Positions 1 through 5,350 of a stretch of DNA of 6,092 bases are shown piece by piece. This DNA is from Pseudomonadota bacterium. GTDB lineage: Bacteria > Pseudomonadota > Alphaproteobacteria > Rhizobiales > Xanthobacteraceae. Each line of letters opens with the position of its first letter. The stretch's first letter is position 1. Both the position numbers and the translations under genes were made by a program. The notes beneath the pieces are model-generated. The model was not told the DNA's origin. It saw only the letters and a program-made list of their open reading frames with translations, and ran no database searches. The stretch covers positions 1 through 6,092 of the forward strand of contig JAEWBL010000707.1 in the NCBI GenBank assembly GCA_023391175.1, given 5' to 3'.

Positions 1-877
1 GGGAGGCCGGCACGGCAGGCGCCGGCGCGCGACCCATGCGGAAGCCGAACAGGCGGTTCATCGCGCTGTCGCCGTGGGCGGACTTATCCAGGTCGAAGCG
101 CCGTTCGGCCCAGGCCTGCACCATCGAGATGATGCTCACCAGGATGAGGTAGATCACCGAGGTCGCGGCGAAGACGGTGAAGAACTTGTTGTTTTGCCCG
201 ACAATCTGCTGCGAGCGGAAGGTCAGCTCGTTGACGAACACGATCGAGGCGATCGACGTCAGCTTCAGCATGCTGATCGTGTCGTTGCCGATGCCCGGCA
301 GGATGGCTTGCATCGCCTGCGGCAGCACGATGCGGCGCAGGGTGAGGAACGGGCCCATGCCGAGCGAACTCGCCGCGACCGACTGGTTCTTGTTCACCGA
401 CAGGATGCCACCGCGGATGATCTCCGCGCTGAACGCCGCCTGATTGAGCGAGAAGCCGATCACCGCCGTGGTGAAGCTGTCGAACTTGAGCCCGATGAAG
501 GGGAGCGCGTTGAAGATGAAGACGAGCTGCAGCAGCTGCGGCGTGCCGCGCGTGAAGAAGATGTAGAGCCAAGCGACGGCGTTGATCAGCCGGTTCGCCG
601 CCAGCCGCATCAGCGCCAGCAGGAGGCCAAGCAGAAGGCCGAGCGTCATCGAGATGGCGGTGATCTTGACGGCCACCCACGCCCCTTCCCACAAGAAGGC
701 GGAGACGCAATAGTTGAGAAACTCCCAGAACCAGCCGAACGCCATGTCGGCGTAGGGATCGCGCACGGTGAGGCCGCTCGCCATGTCCTCGGTGGTCTGC
801 CCGGAGGTCTGGGCGAGCGCCGCCGCGCCAGAGGCCAACAGGATCCCGACCGCGCCGAACAGCCTCGTCATCCGCAT
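1..877 (-). CDS. Amino-acid-type ABC transporter permease, HisM family (3' end outside window)
   Basis: Inner-membrane permease of a polar amino acid type ABC importer, which forms the channel for substrate delivered by a periplasmic binding protein. The frame is open from an ATG at 877 to the left edge (292 codons seen, no stop). GAGAG at 886-890 lies 8 bases before the ATG. Residues 1-22 look like a Sec signal peptide ending in ALA, followed by a roughly 40-residue polar/aromatic stretch. Hydrophobic segments follow at about 66-90, 98-124, 134-155, 202-218 and 232-255. The cytoplasmic coupling loop lies at about 166-188 (VAASSLGMG then RRIVLPQA); the usual Glu of its EAA motif is Val here. 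TRGTPQLLQL (109-118) is typical of the HisM/GlnP group. A tail of at least 30 residues, ending Ala/Pro-rich, follows the last segment. It lies downstream of the binding-protein gene on the same strand and probably shares its transcript. The family is clear; the substrate is not. Confidence 0.9.
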   Translation of the reverse strand, partial: MRMTRLFGAVGILLASGAAALAQTSGQTTEDMASGLTVRDPYADMAFGWFWEFLNYCVSAFLWEGAWVAVKITAISMTLGLLLGLLLALMRLAANRLINAVAWLYIFFTRGTPQLLQLVFIFNALPFIGLKFDSFTTAVIGFSLNQAAFSAEIIRGGILSVNKNQSVAASSLGMGPFLTLRRIVLPQAMQAILPGIGNDTISMLKLTSIASIVFVNELTFRSQQIVGQNNKFFTVFAATSVIYLILVSIISMVQAWAERRFDLDKSAHGDSAMNRLFGFRMGRAPAPAVPAS

Positions 878-902
878 GGTAGGTGCTCTCGTTTTGTCGG
901 TT

Positions 903-938
903 CGGGTTCGCGGGCGCGCCAGCGTGCCCGCGAACCCG
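903..938 (-). promoter_or_regulatory. Intercistronic stem-loop between binding-protein and permease genes
   Basis: Two perfectly complementary 13-base arms, CGGGTTCGCGGGC at 903-915 and GCCCGCGAACCCG at 926-938, flank a 10-base loop. On the minus-strand transcript no U-tract follows (the next bases are AACCGACAAAACG), so it is not a classical Rho-independent terminator. Its place, after the binding-protein stop and before the permease start, matches hairpins that in other ABC operons stabilise the upstream binding-protein mRNA or partly limit downstream expression. That role is inferred. A weaker 6-bp inverted repeat lies at 947-973. Confidence 0.7.
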
Positions 939-993
939 TAGGACGCCGCCGGAGCCTTTGCCAGACCCCGGCGCCACTCAGGCGATCAGTTCG

Positions 994-1857
994 TCACTTG
1001 GTGCGGATCTCAGCCGGGATGATGAGGGCGGCATCCTGCGCGTATTTGGCGAAGATCTTCTTCTGGGTGCCGTCCGCCTGCGCCACGCTCAGCGCCTCGA
1101 AGATCGCCTTGGTCAGCTCGTCATTGCCCTTCTTGATGCCGATGCCGTTCTGCAAGCCGGAAATGACGGCGAAGGCGCGGGCGTACTTGCTCGGATTGGC
1201 CTTGGCCACGAAATCGACATAGCCGAGATCCCACAGGAGGATGTCGGTGCGGCCGCTGTCGAGCAGGCGAAGGCCGGCGGCGAGGTCCTGGAAGGGCATG
1301 GTGGTGACTTCGGCCTTGCCCTCGGCCTTGCACGTCTCCTTCTGCTTCAGCGTGGCGACTTCCTCGATCGAGCCGATGCCGTAGGCGACGGTCTTGCCGC
1401 AGAAGTCGCCGAGGCCCGCAACCTTGCCGGGATTGCCGGCCGGTACCAGCGCGCCGGTGCCCGCGCCCATGTACATGACGAAGTCGAGCGTCTTCGCGCG
1501 ATCAGGCTTGTAGTAGAGATTGTCCCACATCACGTCGATCTGGCCGGAATTCACGGCCGGGAGCAGGCCCGACCAGCCGCCGGTGACGACCTGATGCTTC
1601 ACACCGATGCAGTCGAACACGGCGGTGGCGAGGTCGATGTCGATGCCACTGAGCTTCGACATGTCGGTGCCGTCGCGCATGACGTAGGGTGGCGTCTGGG
1701 GATCGGCGCCGACCTTGATGGTCTTGCCCGCGAGCGAGGGATACTTCGTCGCGACCTTGTCCGGCTCGCAGGCGGGGGGCTGCGCGAAGGCGCTGCCGGC
1801 GGAGAGCACGCCGGCCATGACGGCAGCGGCGAAAGCGAGGCTTAGGCGAACGCTCAT
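994..1857 (-). CDS. Periplasmic solute-binding protein, family 3 (amino-acid type ABC importer)
   Basis: Captures a small polar ligand in the periplasm and passes it to the membrane permease. The start is the ATG at 1857, with AGGAG 7 bases upstream; a TTG two codons earlier is also open but lies too close to the AGGAG. This gives 287 residues. Residues 1-25 form a Sec signal peptide ending in AFA before QPP; there is no lipobox Cys. Family 3 landmarks are GIDIDLATAVFDCIG (71-85), GWSGLLPAVNSGQIDVMWDN (94-113), PDRAKTLDF (118-126) with the likely ligand-contacting Arg120, and SGRTDILLWD (201-210). Mature Cys at 30, 83, 153 and 176 could form two disulfides. It is followed after 116 bases by its likely partner permease. 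The ligand cannot be read from the sequence; the dicarboxylic or basic amino acid motifs I know are not obvious, so a modified or aromatic amino acid is possible. Confidence 0.93.
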   Translation of the reverse strand: MSVRLSLAFAAAVMAGVLSAGSAFAQPPACEPDKVATKYPSLAGKTIKVGADPQTPPYVMRDGTDMSKLSGIDIDLATAVFDCIGVKHQVVTGGWSGLLPAVNSGQIDVMWDNLYYKPDRAKTLDFVMYMGAGTGALVPAGNPGKVAGLGDFCGKTVAYGIGSIEEVATLKQKETCKAEGKAEVTTMPFQDLAAGLRLLDSGRTDILLWDLGYVDFVAKANPSKYARAFAVISGLQNGIGIKKGNDELTKAIFEALSVAQADGTQKKIFAKYAQDAALIIPAEIRTK

Positions 1858-1864
1858 TTCCAAA

Positions 1865-1869
1865 CTCCT
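1865..1869 (-). promoter_or_regulatory. Ribosome binding site of the solute-binding protein gene
   Basis: AGGAG on the minus strand, 7 bases before the ATG at 1857. It decides against the in-frame TTG at 1863, which would leave only one base of spacing. Confidence 0.75.
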
Positions 1870-1925
1870 GAGGGGGCCAGGGCCCGAACCGCCGGCCGGT
1901 GGGGCTAGAAACCAGTTTCATTACG

Positions 1926-1943
1926 ATGCAAGTCAACTTGCAT
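1926..1943. promoter_or_regulatory. 18-bp palindrome, candidate operator for the transporter genes
   Basis: ATGCAAGT-CA-ACTTGCAT, perfect 8-base arms around a 2-base centre, about 70-85 bases upstream of the binding-protein start and in an AT-richer patch than its surroundings. The size and symmetry fit a dimeric helix-turn-helix regulator. On the minus strand a weak promoter could be drawn around it (TTTCCA, 17 bases, CGTAAT, each box 4/6), which would place the palindrome in the spacer. The promoter match is too poor to call with confidence. Its AAGT half-site core also occurs in the near-palindrome upstream of the monooxygenase, but with different half-site spacing. Confidence 0.55.
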
Positions 1944-2012
1944 GGAAAGCAATAAAGCAATGAACGTGCCAGCAGCGGCGGCGCGGAAATCCTTGGATCG
2001 GGTGGAGGGGAT

Positions 2013-2071
2013 CGCCTGTTTTTTGCTCAGGACAGGCGCCAGTGCCCGTCCAATCGCCAGATCCGGGACGG
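2013..2071 (-). terminator. Two tandem stem-loops behind the deacylase gene, possible terminator
   Basis: Immediately downstream of the deacylase stop on the minus strand lie a 6-bp stem (CCGTCC at 2046-2051 with GGACGG at 2066-2071, 14-base loop) and then a 7-bp perfect stem (CGCCTGT at 2013-2019 with ACAGGCG at 2032-2038, 12-base loop). The loop of the second contains a run of A on the minus-strand transcript. Neither is followed by a U-tract in the minus direction, so intrinsic termination is doubtful. They may mark the 3' end of the monooxygenase-deacylase transcript. The rest of the 1858-2078 gap holds the palindrome at 1926-1943 and no small gene I can support. Confidence 0.35.
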
Positions 2072-2078
2072 CGCGCGC

Positions 2079-3074
2079 TCAGATCACCCCAAGGGTCGCG
2101 ACGCGTTCGCCGCGCGAGACGGTGCCGAGCGTCGTCGCCCGCACGAAGAGGCCATCGATCGGCGACGCGACCTCCTCGACCACCTCTCCATACACATTGT
2201 GGATACGGCAGAGGATCTGCCCCTCGCGCACGGCCGCGCCGAGCTCGACCTCGGTGACGAGAATGCCGCCATGGGTCGCGCGGATGCCGACGAAGTCGCG
2301 CATGACATGCGTGACCGCCGGTTCGGTGCGCTCGCCCGCGATCATGCCGAGGCCGCGCAGCAGGTTGAGCACGCAGGTCGTACCGGTTTCGACGAAATCC
2401 ATGTCGAGCCGCCCGCCCTCGCCGATTTCGAAGGTGAAGCATGGCACGCCCGCCTTCGTCGCCTCGACGCACAGGATGCCGTCGCTCACATACATGCCGC
2501 GTTCGCCGCGCACGATCCAGCCGGTGCCGAGCAGGTGCGCCATCTCCTCGGCGCGCTGCGCGTGCGCGCCCAACGCGTGATGGGGCAGGATCGCGATCGG
2601 CACATATTTGCCGCCGCGGGTGGGGGTGTGAATGTCGAGCGCCATGTCGCACCGGGTGATCATGCGGAACAGCGTCGCCGCCGTGACCTGCGCGATGTTG
2701 CCGTTGGCATCGCCCGGAAAACAGGTCCACGCGTCGGCCGGCACCTGATCGAGCGGTGACTTGAGGAACTGCGCCAGCGGCAGGCGGTGGTCGGCCTGAA
2801 GGGCGAGCGGCTGCTGCACCGGCACGCAGACGATGCTGCCCGACAGCGCGTTCGGATCGACCTGCGCGAGCGCGCGCGTCACCAGCGCGATGCCGTTCAC
2901 CTCGTCGCCATGGATGCCCGCGCCGAGATAGAGGCGCGGGCCGGGCTTCGTTCCGTTGATGAGGATGAGCGGCAGGTTGACGATGGTGCCGTCCGCCAGT
3001 TCCAGCGCGGGAAGCTGCGCCTTGAGCTTCTGGCCGGGCGCGACGGTGAAGCCTTCGATGATCAAATCGTCCAT
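2079..3074 (-). CDS. Succinylglutamate desuccinylase/aspartoacylase family zinc deacylase
   Basis: Zinc hydrolase of the M14-like AstE/AspA family, which removes acyl groups from amino acids (succinylglutamate, N-acetylaspartate, N-acetyl-diaminobutyrate) or cleaves related amides; probably cytoplasmic. It has 331 residues. The zinc-site pattern is GIHGDE (53-58; His55 and Glu58) plus His149 in ALDIHTPTRGG. The likely catalytic Glu216 sits in TFEIGEGG (214-221). A beta-rich C-terminal domain (about 265-331) with GGILVTEVELGAAVREGQ recalls the barrel found in the longer members. Start: ATG at 3074 with GAGGA at 3080-3084, spacing 5. The frame stays open far upstream, but only as a shadow inside the monooxygenase gene. 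It begins 20 bases after the monooxygenase stop and is surely co-transcribed with it. Members like DoeB have similar length and layout, but no other ectoine genes are present, so I do not assign that role. The substrate is unknown. Confidence 0.9.
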   Translation of the reverse strand: MDDLIIEGFTVAPGQKLKAQLPALELADGTIVNLPLILINGTKPGPRLYLGAGIHGDEVNGIALVTRALAQVDPNALSGSIVCVPVQQPLALQADHRLPLAQFLKSPLDQVPADAWTCFPGDANGNIAQVTAATLFRMITRCDMALDIHTPTRGGKYVPIAILPHHALGAHAQRAEEMAHLLGTGWIVRGERGMYVSDGILCVEATKAGVPCFTFEIGEGGRLDMDFVETGTTCVLNLLRGLGMIAGERTEPAVTHVMRDFVGIRATHGGILVTEVELGAAVREGQILCRIHNVYGEVVEEVASPIDGLFVRATTLGTVSRGERVATLGVI

Positions 3075-3094
3075 GATTGTCCTCGGTCTGCGGA

Positions 3095-4582
3095 TCAGCC
3101 GGCGCATACGGCGGTGGCCGCATCGGCGATGGCCGGCGTGGGATAGCTGGCGAGCATGGCGTCGACCGCCCCGGTCGCCCTGCTCCAGTCGAAGGTGCGG
3201 AAAGCCATGCCGGTCGTGACGGTGCGCGGGCCGGAATAGAACATTTCGTACTGCGCGTGGCGGGAGGCGAATTCCGAGCCCACCGCGTCCCAGGCGAGCT
3301 TGAACAGCTTCACCCGCTCCGCCGAGGTCAAACTCGGCGAGTACTGTGTGCGCCGGATCAGCGGGCCGATCTCCGGATGGGCCAAATCCTCCACGCTGGA
3401 GGGCAGCATCAGCATGCCGCCGCCGGACAGTTCCCGCAGGAAATGGATGATCTTCGGGTAGAGCAGCTGCGACTGGATCTGCGCGGCATAGACGAGCCCG
3501 GAATCGGGCACGAAATAGCGCCCGTGGTGACGGCCCTTCGCCTCCATTCCATAGACGAAGGCCTCGATCATGCCGACATGGCCGGCCAGTTCGCCCAGCG
3601 TCTCGCGCACCTGCGGGAAAGCGAAGGTGCCAATCGTCTCGGTGATCTTGCGGGCGAGGCCGACGAGGAAGCGCAGCTTCACCAGCAGGCGGATCTCGGC
3701 CTGGTAATTCTGGTAGGCATGGGCCGGCGTGTCGTGCCACTGGGCGAGCTGGCAGGCGGGATCACCATGCACGAAGACGCGATCCCACGGGATCTTCACG
3801 TCGTCAAAGACGAGCAACGCATCGTTCTCGTCGAAGCGACTCGCCAGCGGATAATCGAAGGCGGAGGTCGCCGCGCCCTCATAGGAGCGCCGGGACAGCA
3901 GGGCCATGCCCCTTAGGTTCATCGGCACGCAGGCGGTGAAAGCGTAGCGCGTCTCCTCGGAACGGAGCGGACGCAATGTCGTCACCAGCACCTCGTTGGA
4001 GAGCACCGCGCCGGTGCCGAGCATCTTCGAGCCGCGCACCGTGATGCCCTCGGCATCCTCGTCCACCACCGCGACGGCGAGGTCCGAATTGCCCTCGGCG
4101 CCGGTGGCCTTGGAGCGGTCCCCCTGCGGGTCGATGATGACGTAGGAGACGTAGAGGTCGTTGTCGCGGGCGTAGCGGTAATAGTCCGAGACGACACCGG
4201 GCCGGCCGCCGGGATGCGCCTCATAGATGTCGAGGCCCATCCGCATGCCGCCGAGCGTGGAGGCGACGTGATCGGGCGAGCGGCCCATGAAGCCGTTGTG
4301 CAGCTCCGCCCAGCGCACCAGCGCCTCGCGCCGCGCGACCAGTTCCCCATAGCTCGTCGGCAGTTGCCAGGCGCGGCTCACCCGATGCCCCGTCTCCGTC
4401 TCGAAGGTCATCGCCTCGCGCTGGTCGGGCCGGGACTGGAAATCATAGAGACCGGCGACGGACTGCGCGGCATTGCGGAACGCGGGGTGGCTGGTGACCT
4501 TCTCGACGCGGGTCCCGTCGATATAGATGCGCCGGCCGTCGTCGAGGCTGCGCAAATGGCTTTCGGCTGTCTTGTGCACCAT
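3095..4582 (-). CDS. HpaB-family FADH2-dependent aromatic monooxygenase (complete)
   Basis: Oxygenase component of a two-component flavin monooxygenase related to 4-hydroxyphenylacetate 3-monooxygenase (HpaB) and PvcC. It uses FADH2 from a separate reductase and O2 to hydroxylate a phenol-like ring. It has 495 residues, normal for the family. The N-terminal domain holds GFMGRSPDH (97-105) and ARDNDLYVSYVIIDPQGDRS (138-157). The middle domain has LSRRSYE (229-235), FDYPLASRFDENDA (242-255) and IPWDRVFVHGD (264-274). The C-terminal helical domain has SGGGMLMLPSS (386-396) and SRHAQYEMFYSG (440-451). Start: the ATG at 4582 has AGGGAG 8 bases upstream; the in-frame GTG at 4591 would touch it. At the positions of the HpaB substrate residues Tyr104 and His142, His105 and Tyr147 appear instead, so the substrate may differ. 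It is first in a unit with the deacylase and divergent from the MarR gene. The exact reaction is not assigned. Confidence 0.93.
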   Translation of the reverse strand: MVHKTAESHLRSLDDGRRIYIDGTRVEKVTSHPAFRNAAQSVAGLYDFQSRPDQREAMTFETETGHRVSRAWQLPTSYGELVARREALVRWAELHNGFMGRSPDHVASTLGGMRMGLDIYEAHPGGRPGVVSDYYRYARDNDLYVSYVIIDPQGDRSKATGAEGNSDLAVAVVDEDAEGITVRGSKMLGTGAVLSNEVLVTTLRPLRSEETRYAFTACVPMNLRGMALLSRRSYEGAATSAFDYPLASRFDENDALLVFDDVKIPWDRVFVHGDPACQLAQWHDTPAHAYQNYQAEIRLLVKLRFLVGLARKITETIGTFAFPQVRETLGELAGHVGMIEAFVYGMEAKGRHHGRYFVPDSGLVYAAQIQSQLLYPKIIHFLRELSGGGMLMLPSSVEDLAHPEIGPLIRRTQYSPSLTSAERVKLFKLAWDAVGSEFASRHAQYEMFYSGPRTVTTGMAFRTFDWSRATGAVDAMLASYPTPAIADAATAVCAG

Positions 4583-4590
4583 CGTCGTCA

Positions 4591-4596
4591 CTCCCT
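4591..4596 (-). promoter_or_regulatory. Ribosome binding site of the complete monooxygenase gene
   Basis: AGGGAG on the minus strand, 8 bases before the ATG at 4582. It rules out the GTG at 4591, which overlaps it by a base. Confidence 0.7.
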
Positions 4597-4606
4597 GCTG
4601 GCAGCC

Positions 4607-4634
4607 ATAATGATAGGTAACTTATCTTTGTCAA
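4607..4634 (-). promoter_or_regulatory. Sigma-70-type promoter of the monooxygenase-deacylase unit
   Basis: On the minus strand, TTGACA (4629-4634, 6/6 to consensus), a 16-base spacer and CATTAT (4607-4612, 4/6). Transcription would start near 4600, giving a short leader of roughly 15-20 bases that holds the AGGGAG ribosome site. The near-palindrome at 4612-4626 occupies most of the spacer and touches the -10 box, the usual geometry for a repressor that blocks RNA polymerase. Confidence 0.65.
4612..4626. promoter_or_regulatory. Candidate MarR operator, 15-bp near-palindrome
   Basis: GATAGGTAACTTATC: six of seven base pairs are symmetric around the central A at 4619, and the odd pair is G against T. 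It lies in the only intergenic region between the MarR gene and the divergent monooxygenase, inside the monooxygenase promoter. Length and symmetry suit a MarR dimer. Assignment to this MarR protein is inferred from position. Confidence 0.6.
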
Positions 4635-4656
4635 TTAGATGAATGTGCTGTAAGAT
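4628..4656 (+). promoter_or_regulatory. Promoter of the MarR-family gene
   Basis: TTGTCA (4628-4633, 5/6), a 17-base spacer and TAAGAT (4651-4656, 4/6) on the plus strand. The -35 box overlaps that of the divergent monooxygenase promoter by five bases, so the two promoters likely compete or are jointly controlled. TGCTG (4646-4650) and CAGCA (4658-4662) form a short inverted repeat around the -10 box, possibly an autoregulatory site. The leader to the ATG is about 80 bases, with no small gene seen. Confidence 0.5.
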
Positions 4657-4741
4657 TCAGCATTTCCGCCGCTTTCCGCGCCTTGGATGACCGCACCAAT
4701 CACCGCGCTTGCCGCAGGGCCGAGCAGGATGTGAGTAAGAA

Positions 4742-5350
4742 ATGGACAAGAAGACCGCGCGCCAGCGTCGGCCGCTGACGACATCGCGCCCCGCGCTGCT
4801 CCTCGAAAACAGCGATCGCGCGTTCCGCGAAATGGTGGGCGAGCTCGTCGCCTTCTCCAGCCGGTTGCAGGAGATACGCGCCGCCGTCGCGCGCGCCATG
4901 CATCTCACGCCGCCGCAATACAATATCCTGATGAGCCTCGCGCAGATCGACGAGGCGGTAACGGTCGGCGATCTCGCCGAGCGGCTGCGCGTCAGCGTGC
5001 CCTTCATCGTGACCGAGACGCGCCGGCTGGAGGCGCTGGGCCTGCTGGAGAAGCGCGCGGATCTCGAGGACCGCCGCCGGGTGAACCTCGTGCTCACCGA
5101 CAAGGCGTCCGCGGCGCTTCGCGAGGTCGCGCCCCTGCAGGTGCGGGTGAACGACGTGCTGTTCGAGACGCTGGGCGCGCGCGAGATGCAGTCCCTGAAG
5201 CGGCTCACGCGCGGCCTGCTCGGCTCCTGCGAGGCGGCGCTGCTGCTGGCGCAGTCTCAGCCGGGCTCCGGTGCGAAGGCGGCGGGTGCGAAAGCGGCGG
5301 GCGCCGGGAGCACGCCCTCGAGGAGGCGGCGGGCAGCGTCCCAGTCATAG
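4742..5350 (+). CDS. MarR-family transcriptional regulator
   Basis: Dimeric winged helix-turn-helix regulator, in this family usually a repressor released by a phenolic or other small ligand; cytoplasmic. It has 202 residues. Helical dimerisation parts are at about 24-52 and 125-172. The winged helix runs from LTPPQYNILMSLA (55-67) through VTVGDLAERLRVSVPFIVTE (73-92, recognition helix about 85-98) to the wing DLEDRRRVNLVLTDKA (107-122), with the DR pair typical of MarR. An in-frame TAA just upstream makes ATG 4742 the first start; its ribosome site is weak (GTGAG at 4731-4735, or AGGA at 4726-4729). It is divergent from the complete monooxygenase, whose promoter carries a suitable operator. 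After about residue 172 comes an odd tail, GAKAAGAKAAGAGS followed by RRRR, encoded where the gene overlaps the opposing monooxygenase by 94 bases. The effector is probably the pathway substrate (inference). Confidence 0.92.
   Translation: MDKKTARQRRPLTTSRPALLLENSDRAFREMVGELVAFSSRLQEIRAAVARAMHLTPPQYNILMSLAQIDEAVTVGDLAERLRVSVPFIVTETRRLEALGLLEKRADLEDRRRVNLVLTDKASAALREVAPLQVRVNDVLFETLGAREMQSLKRLTRGLLGSCEAALLLAQSQPGSGAKAAGAKAAGAGSTPSRRRRAASQS

Noticed and set aside
84..977. Long minus-strand open frame, 297 codons, across the permease region
   Set aside because: Its product is Arg/His-rich without membrane segments. A different minus-strand frame (start 877) encodes a clear permease, so this is an off-frame shadow.
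883..1845. Plus-strand open frame of 320 codons opposite the solute-binding protein
   Set aside because: It is antisense to a confident gene, has shadow-like composition and no recognisable domain; long antisense frames are expected at this GC content.
2013..2038. Classical Rho-independent terminator on the plus strand (stem plus run of T)
   Set aside because: The T-run lies inside the loop, not after the stem, and no plus-strand gene ends here.
2079..3074. Ectoine degradation enzyme DoeB, with the ABC genes as an ectoine importer
   Set aside because: Family and length fit, but no other ectoine breakdown gene is present and the partner is an aromatic monooxygenase; the name would be unsupported.
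3075..3740. Possible 222-residue N-terminal extension of the deacylase
   Set aside because: The frame is open, but it lies inside the monooxygenase gene in another frame and reads as Arg/Pro-rich shadow; the ATG at 3074 has a good ribosome site and starts the conserved domain.
3077..3916. Plus-strand open frame of 279 codons opposite the monooxygenase
   Set aside because: Antisense shadow rich in His, Arg and Gly, with no family resemblance or ribosome site of note.
4657..5208. Minus-strand open frame opposite the MarR gene
   Set aside because: Ser/Arg-rich shadow of a clear MarR gene.
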